From JAHEJX01 sp041605955 (lineage in GTDB: Bacteria > Actinomycetota > Acidimicrobiia > Spongiisociales > UBA5794): a stretch of 34,186 nt of DNA. Below, piece by piece: positions 1 to 8,200 of the stretch; the stretch's first letter is position 1, and the number at the start of each line of letters is the position of its first letter. Location: NCBI GenBank assembly GCA_041605955.1, contig JBFIXI010000047.1:1-34186 (forward strand), given 5' to 3'. The notes beneath the pieces were generated by a model. That model saw only the letters and a program-made list of their open reading frames with translations, ran no database searches and was not told the DNA's origin. The translations under genes were made by a program, and so were the position numbers.

Positions 1-2
1 AC

Positions 3-116
3 GAAGGACACCGGGTGTACGCCGATCCTGCCGGTCATCCCTTCTGCCTTGGGTGGGGTCACCCGACCCAGGAGCAGCTCGCCCAGTTCCTCGCCTCCCG
101 AGGCGGGGACGGCTGA
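3..116 (+). CDS. VOC (glyoxalase-like) family protein, C-terminal part
   Basis: Only the last 37 codons are in the window; the gene begins upstream of base 1. Reading from base 3 the peptide contains GHRVYADPAGHPFCLGWG and ends at TGA 114-116. The 'hrvyaDPaGHPFCL' ending is characteristic of the last beta strand of VOC-superfamily (glyoxalase/bleomycin-resistance fold) proteins common in Actinobacteria. These are metal-binding or ligand-binding cytosolic proteins with very varied substrates, so no reaction can be assigned. The family call rests on the tail motif alone. Confidence 0.65.
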   Translation, partial: EGHRVYADPAGHPFCLGWGHPTQEQLAQFLASRGGDG

Positions 117-211
117 TCGGGAGCGATGAGCGCCAGCTCCGCCGACTATGTCCACCGGCAAGTGCACTAGATCCGGCAGGCGGCGCTATCCATTAGATAG
201 GGACCCTGTAG

Positions 212-340
212 ATGTCTGACAGTCCTATTCCCTATGTCAGCGGCTGGGTCGATGCCGTGGCAGCGCGCCTTCGGATCGTGATCGCCACCTGTTCGGCGTT
301 CCGGAGGATCCGGCCCGATGATCTGGAGCCAGCTGCGTGA
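212..340 (+). CDS. Short ORF, 42 aa, possibly a fragment
   Basis: ATG at 212 opens a 42-codon frame (MSDSPIPYVSGWVDAV...) that stops at 338-340. It overlaps the next short frame by 23 nt. I recognise no family and see no convincing Shine-Dalgarno sequence. Because everything from here to about 1.6 kb looks broken, this may be a remnant, not a gene. Confidence 0.2.
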   Translation: MSDSPIPYVSGWVDAVAARLRIVIATCSAFRRIRPDDLEPAA

Positions 341-491
341 GGGGCTGATGCATCGTCGCGACGTCGGTGCGGTCTGCCGCCGCTACGACTACGACTCGGT
401 CGGGCAGCTGCTCGATGAAGCCACTGACGACGTAGTCGCCGACCGGCTCGCCACGAACTCGTCACCGCCCGACCCGTCGGGCTCGAGATAG
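318..491 (+). CDS. Small hypothetical protein, 57 aa
   Basis: ATG at 318 gives a 57-residue, moderately charged peptide (MIWSQLREGLMHRRDVGAVC..., then YDYDSVGQLLDEATDDVVADRLA) ending at TAG 489-491. The acidic amphipathic middle looks protein-like and not like shadow coding. No family is recognised. The same frame continues past the stop into the hydrophobic segment at 540-640, so this could be the N-terminal piece of a membrane protein interrupted by a nonsense change. Confidence 0.3.
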   Translation: MIWSQLREGLMHRRDVGAVCRRYDYDSVGQLLDEATDDVVADRLATNSSPPDPSGSR

Positions 492-539
492 CACTGGCGG
501 TGCTGGCGCCATGGTTGCGGCCAGCCGGGCAGCGAACCC

Positions 540-1578
540 TTGAGCGCCACCGCTCGCCGCCGGCTCATCGCGACCCGGGTCCTCACCGTGCTGCTGTGGG
601 CGCTGGTGGCGGTCGCCGCGGTATCGGGCCCCATGGCGTGGACGCGAGCTGCACGCCGCCATCCTGGAGCCCGCCGACGACCTCACCGTGGCGGTGGCCG
701 CCGGCGTCGGGGCCATCGACGCCCATGTAGGGGAACCGGTGGTGCTGGCCAGCGTCGAGCTCCAGGCCGACGGGTTGGGCCATCCAGGCCACCGCCGGTG
801 AAGCCCTGTATGGGTGGGAGTGGTGGTGGTCGACGGCACCGCCCGTCCGGTCGGTGGCGTCACCCGTGTCCCGATTGAGGCGGATGTGGTGGTTGACACG
901 ACAGCGCCTGAGGTCGATGCCGACTTTGTGCATGGGGATCCGTTTCCCAATGGCACCGTGACGCCGACCGGACAGGCCACAGACAACGTCGCCGTCGAGT
1001 GGATCGGGGTCGCCATCCAGCGGCTCGACACCAGGCTGTGGCCCCAGGACGACGGCGTCAGTTGGGGCCACTTCAACCGGTTCGAGGCCGATCTCGACGA
1101 TCCGGGTGCGCCGGCGGTGAAGTGGTCCTTCGCCGTCGATCTGCCCGACGATCGCGACATGCTGTCGCTGCGGGCCCGCGACCCTGCTACGAACAAGGGG
1201 CGCATCGTGCCGGGGCGGTTGTTCGTCGTCGGCGACGATGCCACTTCGCCCACAGTGGATGCCGATTTCGCCCACGACACAGATTTCACCTCGCCGGTCA
1301 TGCTCACTGGGACTGCCACAGACAACACCGGGGTCGCCTGGGTGCGCATCGCAATTCAGGACGTTGACACCAAGCTCTGGCTCCGGGACGACCTGGCAAG
1401 CTGGGGTCCTTTCGACCGCATGCCGGCAACCTTGTCCGAACCGAGGGCGGTGAGCACTGCGTGGCCGTTTGAGTGGAGCTTCCGGCGGGCCATTACGTGC
1501 TGTCCGCAAGAGCGATGGACCTGGCGGGCAACTGTGAAGTCATCCGGCCGTGGCGAGGGTGCTTATCGTCTGAGCTGA
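540..1578 (+). pseudogene. Broken exported or membrane protein with two Ig-like repeats
   Basis: Several frames must be joined to read one protein. Frame 3 (TTG 540) encodes a basic stretch and a transmembrane segment (TRVLTVLLWALVAVAAV). From about 640, frame 1 gives a plausible extracellular stretch (ELHAAILEPADDLTVAVAAG) up to an in-frame TGA at 799-801. Frame 1 continues after it with two Ig-like repeats (about 895-1236 and 1237-1536). In the second repeat the reading frame changes near 1475: EWS in frame 1 continues as ELPAGHYVLSARAMDLAGN in frame 3. At least two frameshifts and one nonsense codon make this a decayed gene unless the assembly has indels here. An intact homologue would be a surface-exposed, anchored adhesin-like or structural protein. 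The 3' end overlaps the convergent GH3 remnant. Confidence 0.6.
895..1536 (+). repeat. Two tandem Ig-like protein repeats (about 100-114 residues each)
   Basis: The repeats align by eye: D-x-TAP/TSP-x-VDADF-x-H, then TG-x-ATDN-x-x-V-x-W, then VAIQ/IAIQ-x-x-DT-x-LW-x-x-DD-x-x-SWG-x-F-x-R, then W-x-x-LP and a closing A-x-D-x-A-x-N. Repeat 1 spans about 895-1236 and repeat 2 about 1237-1536, whose end is in another frame. The ATDN / DT-LW / SWG pattern is typical of tandem Ig-like extracellular modules in large actinobacterial and myxobacterial surface proteins. Confidence 0.6.
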
Positions 1579-2348
1579 GCCGGTCGGCTCACACTCCACG
1601 GCGGATAGGGCTGCGGCGAGCCGGCGGACCCTGTCGGCGGCTTGCCCCACCCGCTCCCGGTCGAGGTCGCCGCGCTCCACGGCCGCGATGACCGCGTTAA
1701 CCACCAGCGAAGCCTCGTCGGGCCGGGTCGCCAGCAGCATATCCTGGCCCGCCGCCAGGGCGGCAGTGGCAATCTCATCGATGGGGCGCGTCTCGCGGAG
1801 CGCCGCCATGGCCAAGCTGTCGGTGATGGCGACGCCGGTGAAGCCGAAGACCTCACGCAGCATGTCGAGGACTGGTGGGGACAGGCTGGCGGGGCGATCG
1901 GGATCGAGCGCCTCGTAGATTGGGTGGCCGACCATCACCGCTCCGCGGCGGCGCATGCGATCTCGGTGGTCAACGCTGCAACCTGCCGCGGCGATTCGAG
2001 ATTGCGCCTGAAGAGAACCACGGCCCGGCCTCCGCCGGTGAGGTGGCGCCGGTCTCGGTCGTCGAGCACGGTCCCGCTCAGGCCGGCCATGACCACGGTG
2101 CGGGCGTCCTCTTCGAGAGGCCACGGCGGCGACCGGATCGTCGTCGACGTAGCTGCCGGAGCGTTGGTGGGAGCGGCCGTAATGGTGGTTGTGACAGCCG
2201 GCGGCGGTGGGGCAGTCGTCGCTGGCGCGAGACTCGGGTCCGCTTGCTGGGTGGCTGGCGTCTGCGGCGCCGCGACCTCCGCTGGTTTGTCGGCTGCGCA
2301 GGCGGACGCGACCAGGACAAGGAGAAGCAGGAGGGCGGCCGATTTCAT
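1540..2348 (-). pseudogene. NagZ-like GH3 beta-N-acetylhexosaminidase lipoprotein, internally deleted
   Basis: The N-terminal part (2348 down to about 1935) has a lipoprotein signal (LLLLLVLVASAC), a Thr/Pro/Ala-rich linker, and the GH3 opening 'VVMAGLSGT ... GRAVVLFRRNLESPRQVAALTTEI'. It then stops in frame. A different frame (about 1968 down to 1540) picks up the C-terminal half: RGAVMVGHPIYEALD, PASLSP, LREVFGFTGVAITDSLAM. The roughly 150 residues between them in NagZ proteins, including the VDQEGG and KHFPGHGDT segments with the catalytic loop, are missing. Intact NagZ removes N-acetylglucosamine from peptidoglycan fragments; this copy cannot. ATG 2348 is preferred over TTG 2357 because a TANNNT hexamer lies 7 nt upstream. 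A collapsed assembly is the alternative to true deletion. Confidence 0.75.
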
Positions 2349-2355
2349 CGCAGGC

Positions 2356-2361
2356 AACTTA
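2356..2361 (-). promoter_or_regulatory. -10-like hexamer TAAGTT for the GH3 remnant
   Basis: Read on the minus strand, TAAGTT ends 7 nt before ATG 2348, and no Shine-Dalgarno sequence lies between. This is the spacing expected for a leaderless transcript and matches ten other genes in the window. Confidence 0.4.
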
Positions 2362-2401
2362 CCGTGCGACTGAGGCGGGGTGAGCTACCAAACTAGGTCA
2401 C

Positions 2402-2431
2402 TAGCTATTTATCTCTAGACCTAAATAGCTA
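2402..2431 (+). promoter_or_regulatory. 30-bp palindromic operator upstream of the ArsR gene
   Basis: Arms TAGCTATTTA (2402-2411) and TAAATAGCTA (2422-2431) are exact inverted repeats. The centre TCTAGA (2414-2419) is also symmetric, so only two base pairs out of fifteen break the dyad. The palindrome covers the presumed -35 position (CTAGAC, 2415-2420), 17 bp before TATACT. The surroundings are strikingly AT-rich compared with the window. ArsR-type dimers usually bind such dyads in their own promoter, so autorepression is the natural inference. Confidence 0.7.
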
Positions 2432-2437
2432 AAAAGC

Positions 2438-2443
2438 TATACT
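2438..2443 (+). promoter_or_regulatory. -10 hexamer TATACT, leaderless ArsR promoter
   Basis: TATACT ends 7 nt before ATG 2451. There is no ribosome-binding site in the AT-rich spacer. The transcript should therefore start at or next to the A of the ATG. Confidence 0.6.
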
Positions 2444-2450
2444 ACTAAAT

Positions 2451-2759
2451 ATGGCTAACGAAGAGAGCGTCTTCAAGGCTCTGGCCAGCCCGGTGCGGCG
2501 CGAGATCCTCTACCACTTGCGTCAGGGCGAGCTGGCTGCAGGAGACATCGCTTCTCGTTTCGACTTGGCCGCCCCGACCGTTTCGCGACATCTCGGGGTC
2601 CTCAAGAACGCCGGGCTCGTTATCGAGCGGCGGGACGGCAACCGCATCCTGTACGCGGCTGCGCAGGACAGGATCGCAGCCACACTCACCGACTTTCTTG
2701 GGGCGGTTTGTCCCACTCAGCAGGTACAGCGGCGGAAGACAGCGCGAAAGGAGCGGTGA
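2451..2759 (+). CDS. ArsR-family winged-helix transcriptional regulator
   Basis: A 102-residue single-domain repressor. The N-terminus (FKALASPVRREILYHLRQGE) and the helix-turn-helix (about residues 31-56: AGDIASRFDLAAPTVSRHLG VLK), followed by the wing LVIERRDGNRILY, are typical of ArsR/SmtB. It lacks the ELCVCDL metal-binding box, and its only Cys is near the C-terminus, so it is probably not a classical metal sensor. It may belong to the YdhC/SdpR-like group that responds to other signals. The stop overlaps the next start (TGATG, 2757-2761), so the partner gene is translationally coupled and is the likely target. The strong palindrome upstream suggests autoregulation. Confidence 0.9.
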   Translation: MANEESVFKALASPVRREILYHLRQGELAAGDIASRFDLAAPTVSRHLGVLKNAGLVIERRDGNRILYAAAQDRIAATLTDFLGAVCPTQQVQRRKTARKER

Positions 2760-3718
2760 TGAAGATCGCGGTGACGGGCGGCACCGGTTTCGTGGGGCGC
2801 CACGTGGTACGACTGCTGGCCGACGAGGGCCATCACGTCGTAGTGATTGCCCGCGGCGTCGATCCCAACCCCGCGCTGTCTGTGCCCCGAGTCACCTGGG
2901 TGCGCGGCTCAGTGACCGATCGCAATCTGCTCGAGAGCACGCTGGCCGGGTGCGATGCGGTGGCCCATCTTGCCGGCATCAACTTGCAGCGGCCCGGGCA
3001 GTCGTTCGCCGCGGTGCACGTCACAGGTACCGCCAACGTCGTGGCAGCGGCCGAGGGAAACGGTGTGCCCAAGGTCGTGCTGTTGAGCTTCTTGCGAGCC
3101 CGGCCGGGGACGTCTTCGCCGTATCACGAGAGCAAGTGGCAAGCGGAAGAGATCGTCCGCAACTCGGGCCTGCGCTACACGGTCTTCAAGAGTGGAGTCA
3201 TCTACGGCCGGGGCGACCACATGCTCGATCACTTGAGCAAGGTCCTCCATACGCTCCCCGTCTTCCCACTGGTCGGTTGCATCGACCGCGGGGTCCGGCC
3301 GGTGGCTGTCGCCGATGCCGCTTGGGCGATAGGCGCCAGCCTCGTGGGCGACCGGCTGGACAATCAGACGGTGGCTCTGCTCGGGCCCGACGAGATGCCG
3401 TTGGGGGAGGCCGTGCGACGAGTGGCGGCCGTCACCGGCCGCACCGCGCGGATCTTCCGGGCGCCAATCGCGTTGCACCGGGTGCACGCACTGCTGCTGG
3501 AGAAGCTGATGCGCATCCCGCCGGCATCGCGCGCCCAAGTGCAGATGCTTGCCGAGGGCATCGTGGAGCCGTGGGGTGAGGTGGACGAGCTTCCCCCAGA
3601 TCTTGCTCCGATCATCCGCTTCGATGAGGCGTCCATCGGCGCCGGCCTTCCACCTCACGGCGGCTTCGGCCGATCCGACTTGAGGTTTTGTGCCACATCG
3701 CGAGCCGAGTCGGCTTGA
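2759..3718 (+). CDS. NAD(P)-dependent epimerase/dehydratase-type (atypical SDR) protein
   Basis: 319 residues starting at ATG 2759, which overlaps the ArsR stop and has AAAGGAG at 2747-2753. A Rossmann GGTGFVG loop lies at residues 7-13. YHESK (Tyr122, Lys126) matches the SDR YxxxK pair. The body (AHLAGINLQRPGQSF, VHVTGTANVVAAAEGNGVPK, GVIYGRGDHMLDHL) resembles the NDUFA9-like / NmrA-like atypical SDRs often annotated as NAD(P)H-binding or complex I NDUFA9 subunit family. In such proteins a quinone- or NADPH-sensing role is as common as catalysis. Substrate unknown. It is most likely the gene controlled by the ArsR protein, since the pair form one unit. Confidence 0.8.
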   Translation: MKIAVTGGTGFVGRHVVRLLADEGHHVVVIARGVDPNPALSVPRVTWVRGSVTDRNLLESTLAGCDAVAHLAGINLQRPGQSFAAVHVTGTANVVAAAEGNGVPKVVLLSFLRARPGTSSPYHESKWQAEEIVRNSGLRYTVFKSGVIYGRGDHMLDHLSKVLHTLPVFPLVGCIDRGVRPVAVADAAWAIGASLVGDRLDNQTVALLGPDEMPLGEAVRRVAAVTGRTARIFRAPIALHRVHALLLEKLMRIPPASRAQVQMLAEGIVEPWGEVDELPPDLAPIIRFDEASIGAGLPPHGGFGRSDLRFCATSRAESA

Positions 3719-3767
3719 GCCGGCGGGGCGGCGTATCCTTGCTCTCGTTGCCGGCTGAGGAGGTGCG

Positions 3768-4451
3768 ATGGGTCACATGGTGGAGTTCTCGTCCAACGGA
3801 AAGAGCGCAGTGGGCTATCTGGCTAACTCCCTCTCCGGCGCGGGGCCCGGGGTCATCGTCATCCAGGAATGGTGGGGGCTGGTGCCGCACATCAAAGACG
3901 TGGCGGATCGGCTCGCCATGGAGGGCTTCACCGCCTTGGCGCCGGATCTGTATCACGGCCAGGAGACTGCCGAGCCCAACGAGGCTGGCAAGCTGATGAT
4001 GAGCATGGACCTGCCGCGCGCCGCCCAGGACATGAGCGGGGCGGTGGACTTCTTGCTGGCCGACGAAGCGTGCGACAGTTCCACGGTCGGAGCCATTGGT
4101 TTCTGCATGGGGGGAGGCATGGTGCTGTGGCTATCGACGATCAAGCAACAGGTGGCCGCGTGTGTTCCCTTCTACGGCGTGATTCCGTGGGATGCCGTCC
4201 AGCCCGATTACACCGACTCCGCTGCCGCCTACCTGGGTCACTACGCCGAGGAGGACAACCCGAGCACCAACGAGGCCGCCCGCAAGACGGAGCTGTTGCT
4301 TCAGGAGCAAGGCAAGGAGGCGACCTTCTACTTCTATCCGGGCACCGCCCATGGCTTCTTCAACGACGATCGGCCCGAGGTGTATGCGCCGGCGGCGGCT
4401 GACCTGGCTTGGCAGCGAACACTGGAGTTCCTCCGGGAGCACGTCGAATAG
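3768..4451 (+). CDS. Dienelactone hydrolase family protein
   Basis: 227 residues, close to the usual DLH size of about 230. Catalytic triad candidates are Cys113 (GFCMGG nucleophile elbow), Asp163 (EEDNPS) and His195 (GTAHGFF), spaced as in classical Cys-Asp-His DLH. The QEWWGL motif is also present. DLH hydrolyses dienelactone to maleylacetate in chlorocatechol breakdown, but most family members are uncharacterised cytosolic esterases, so the substrate is open. The start is supported by GAGGAGG at 3758-3764, a strong Shine-Dalgarno sequence; TATCCT near 3734 is a possible -10. The next gene begins 12 nt after the stop, so they are probably cotranscribed. Confidence 0.9.
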   Translation: MGHMVEFSSNGKSAVGYLANSLSGAGPGVIVIQEWWGLVPHIKDVADRLAMEGFTALAPDLYHGQETAEPNEAGKLMMSMDLPRAAQDMSGAVDFLLADEACDSSTVGAIGFCMGGGMVLWLSTIKQQVAACVPFYGVIPWDAVQPDYTDSAAAYLGHYAEEDNPSTNEAARKTELLLQEQGKEATFYFYPGTAHGFFNDDRPEVYAPAAADLAWQRTLEFLREHVE

Positions 4452-4463
4452 GGGAGGGACCCA

Positions 4464-5252
4464 ATGGGTGAAGACAAGGTTCTCTTCGAGGTGACCGACG
4501 GCGTCGGTGCCGTGACGTTCAATAGACCCGACGAGGCGAACGCCATGGACCTCGACGTGATGCGCCGGCTGATGCACATCGCCATCGAATGCGACGAGGA
4601 CCCCGCCATACGTTCCGTCGTGATCACGGGCACGGGGAAGTTCTTCTCTGCTGGCGGCGACTTGGTCTCGTTCGAGCGGGCAGGAGACAAGGCGGGCGCC
4701 TTGATCAAGGAGATGACGACGTACTATCACGCCGCCATCTCGCGCCTTTCCCGCATGAATGCCCCCGCAATTGCCGCGGTCAACGGGATGGCGGCCGGAG
4801 CCGGCTTCAGCCTCGTGGCGGCATGTGACTTGGCCGTCGCCGCCGAATCGGCCCGCTTCACCTCGGCGTACACCGCGGCCTCGCTGTCGCCCGACGGCTC
4901 GTCCACCTACTTCGTGCCGAGGCTGGTTGGCATGCGGCGGGCGATGGAGCTGATGCTGACCAACCGGCGGCTCAGCTCGGCCGAGGCGCTGGAGTGGGGT
5001 CTGATCAATCAGGTGGTACCGGACGACGAGCTGAGCGCAACGGCGCGGGAGCTGGCGCAACAGCTCGCGACCGGAGCCGTTCTGGCCTACGGCCGGGTGA
5101 AGGCACTGCTGCACAACAGCTTCACCGGCACCTTGGAGACTCAGATGGAGTTCGAGGCACGCGCCATCGCTGCGCTCACGCACACTCACGATGGGCAGGA
5201 GGGCGTCAAAGCGTTCCGCGAGAAGCGGGCGCCCAAGTTCGAAGGGCGCTAG
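4464..5252 (+). CDS. Enoyl-CoA hydratase/isomerase family protein
   Basis: 262 residues with the crotonase fold. The oxyanion-hole segments are SAGGDL (about 59-64) and NGMAAGAGFSL (about 109-119). The region SPDGSSTYFVPRLVG carries Asp where hydratases have the second Glu, and this resembles PaaG-type isomerases (2-(1,2-epoxy-1,2-dihydrophenyl)acetyl-CoA isomerase) more than classical hydratases. The C-terminal helix region includes the family's usual EGVKAFREKRAPKF ending. GGGGAGGGA lies just before ATG 4464. It sits between a DLH gene and icmF, consistent with acyl-CoA breakdown; the precise substrate cannot be read from sequence. Confidence 0.9.
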   Translation: MGEDKVLFEVTDGVGAVTFNRPDEANAMDLDVMRRLMHIAIECDEDPAIRSVVITGTGKFFSAGGDLVSFERAGDKAGALIKEMTTYYHAAISRLSRMNAPAIAAVNGMAAGAGFSLVAACDLAVAAESARFTSAYTAASLSPDGSSTYFVPRLVGMRRAMELMLTNRRLSSAEALEWGLINQVVPDDELSATARELAQQLATGAVLAYGRVKALLHNSFTGTLETQMEFEARAIAALTHTHDGQEGVKAFREKRAPKFEGR

Positions 5253-5271
5253 CCGGACGCACCGCCAGGCG

Positions 5272-5277
5272 TACAAT
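5272..5277 (+). promoter_or_regulatory. -10 hexamer TACAAT, leaderless icmF promoter
   Basis: TACAAT ends 8 nt before ATG 5286 in the 33-nt gap after the enoyl-CoA hydratase gene. There is no Shine-Dalgarno sequence before the ATG. icmF therefore probably has its own promoter and a leaderless message. Confidence 0.5.
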
Positions 5278-5285
5278 CGGGTCTG

Positions 5286-8200
5286 ATGTACCAGCCGCAG
5301 AACAAGGTGCGGATCGTCACGGCGACGTCGTTGTTCGACGGCCACGACGCGGCGATCAACATCATGCGCCGCATCATGCAAGCTTCCGGTGCCGAGGTTA
5401 TCCACCTGGGCCACAATCGCTCGGCCCTCGACGTCGCCACAGCCGCCATCGAAGAGGATGCCCAGGGCGTGGCCGTGACCTGCTATCAGGGCGGCCACAT
5501 GGAGTTCTTCCGCTACTTGCGCCATTTGCTCGATGAGCGGGGCGGCTCCGACGTGCTCATCTTCGGTGGTGGTGGCGGCACGATCCTGCCGGATGAGGGG
5601 GCCGAGCTGCTTGCCGAGGGAACCGCCCGCATATTCGGCCCGGACGATGGGCGCCGCCTCGGGTTGCAGGGAATGATCGACGAGGTGCTGGCAGCCTGTG
5701 ATCGCCCACTCGGTGAGGACTTCGCTCCCGGTGAGCACGAGCTCACGGCGGCAGATCCGCGGCCGCTGGCTCGGATGATTTCCAAGTTCGAAAGCGGCCG
5801 GGCTCAGTTGACCGACGAGATGCTGAAGGCGGCGGCGGCGAGCGAAGCGCCGGTGGTCGGCATCACCGGCACCGGCGGTTCCGGCAAGTCGTCGCTGATG
5901 GACGAGCTGGTACGGCGGTTCCTCAACGACTTCCCCGATCGCACGCTGGCTCTCGTATCGGTGGATCCGACTCGGCGTCGCTCGGGTGGGGCGTTGCTGG
6001 GTGACCGCATCCGCATGAACTCGGTGACCCATCCTCGGGTGTTCATGCGATCGATGGCGACCCGGGAGCCGAATCGCGCCCTCTCCCCGCACGTGGCGGC
6101 TGCGATGGCTCTCACCAAGATCGCCGGGTACGACCTGGTGATACTGGAGTCATCCGGCATCGGCCAGTCCGATTCGGAGATCGTCGACCTGGTGGACATC
6201 GCGGTCTACGTGATGACGCCGGAGTACGGCGCCCCGTCGCAGCTGGAGAAGATCGACATGCTCGACTTCGCCGATCTGATCGCCATCAACAAATTCGATC
6301 GGCGCGGTGCCGACGATGCCCGCCGCGACGTGATCAAGCAATATCGGCGCAACCACACCATGTTCGAGGCACCGGAGGCCGCCATCCCCGTCTACGGGAC
6401 GATCGCCTCGCATTTCAACGATCCAGGCACGTCCGACTTCTACGAAGCCTTGATGCGCGCCGTCAACGCCCGCACCGAGCGCGACTTCGCCCCGGCTGCG
6501 AGCCCCGCCGCCTCGCAAGCGGAGCTGATCATCCCCAAAGCGCGCACCGGGTATCTGGGTGAGATCGTTGCTGCGGTGCGGGCATACAACGAGGCTGCCG
6601 CGGACCAGGCCACACTGGCGGGCCGCGTTGAGCATCTGGAGGCGGCGGCCGCCGTGGACCCGGACAGTGAGCGGATCGCGGCGGAGCTGGCGTCCGTCCG
6701 GGAGGCTCTCGACACAGATCTGGCGGATGCGCTGGCGGCATGGGACGAAACCGCCGCCGCGTATCGGGCCGACCGGATGTCATACGAGGTGCGCGGCCGG
6801 ACCATCGAGGTCGATCAGTACACGGAGACCCTCTCCCATAATCTCGTCCCCAAGGTCGCCTATCCGCGCTACGCCGGCGCGGCGGATCGGGCTCAGTGGC
6901 TGGCCCAGGAGAACCTGCCGGGTCGCTTTCCGTTCACGGCCGGGGTTTTCCCGTTTCGCCGCACCCAGGAGGATCCGACCCGGATGTTTGCCGGGGAGGG
7001 GACGCCGGAGCAGACCAATCGCCGATTCCACTATCTGTCCGCCGACATGCCGGCGAAACGTCTATCGACGGCATTCGACTCGGTGACGCTCTACGGCCAC
7101 GACCCTGCCGTCCGTCCCGATATCTACGGCAAAGTGGGCAACTCCGGAGTCTCGGTGGCAACCCTCGACGACGCCAAGAAGCTCTATTCGGGGTTCGATC
7201 TACTCGACCCGGCGACATCCGTGTCCATGACGATCAACGGCCCCGCCCCGATGATCCTGGCGTTCTTCATGAACGCCGCCATCGACCAGCAGTGTGAGCT
7301 CTACATCCGCGAGCACGGGCTCGAGGAACAGGTGGAGCAAGTGCTCGCCGCCCGCTACGACGATCACGGGTTGGAACGCCCGCGCTATCGCGGGGACTTG
7401 CCGGCAGGCCACAACGGCCTCGGCTTGATGCTCCTTGGAGTCAGCGGAGCCGATGTGCTGCCGCCCGACGTCTATGCCGAGCTCCGCCGCCGTGCCCTGC
7501 AGACGGTCCGTGGCACCGTGCAGGCGGACATCCTCAAGGAGGACCAGGCCCAGAACACGTGCATCTTCTCCACCGAGTTCGCGCTGCGGATGCAGGGAGA
7601 CATCCAGCAGTTCTTCGTGGACAAGGGAGTGCGCAACTTCTATTCGGTGTCGATCTCGGGCTATCACATGGCCGAGGCCGGGGCCAACCCGATTTCGCAG
7701 CTGGCGTTCACGCTGGCCAATGGATTCACGTTTGTGGAGTATTTCCGGTCGCGGGGTATGGACGTCGACGAGTTCGCTCCCAACCTCAGCTTCTTCTTCT
7801 CGAACGGCCTCGACCCGGAATACGCGGTGATTGGCCGAGTGGCCCGGCGCATCTGGGCAAAAGCGATGCGCGACGTCTACGGGGCGGGGGAGCGGTCGCA
7901 GAAGCTGAAGTACCACATCCAGACGTCGGGGCGATCGCTGCACGCCCAGGAGATCTCGTTCAACGACATCCGCACCACGTTGCAGGCGGTGTACGCCCTC
8001 TACGACAGCGCCAACTCGCTGCATACCAATGCCTACGACGAGGCGATCACGACACCGACCGAGGAGTCGGTGCGTCGGGCGTTGGCGATCCAGCTCATCA
8101 TCAACAAGGAGCTCGGGCTCAACAGGACCGAGAACCCGCTGCAGGGATCGTTCATCATCGAGGAGCTGACCGATCTGGTCGAGGAGGCTGTGCTCCAGGA

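Noticed and set aside
583..1509. Minus-strand open frames of about 300 residues opposite the Ig-like region
   Set aside because: The plus strand carries clear repeated protein motifs; the minus frames have Arg/Pro/His-rich composition with no motif.
2698..3579. 293-residue plus-strand frame overlapping the ArsR end and SDR
   Set aside because: An Arg-rich shadow of the SDR gene, which has the Rossmann GGTGFVG and YxxxK motifs in its own frame.
4131..6092. 653-residue minus-strand open frame
   Set aside because: It is antisense to the DLH, enoyl-CoA hydratase and icmF genes, which have unmistakable motifs. Its His/Arg/Gly-rich translation is typical of a GC-rich shadow frame.
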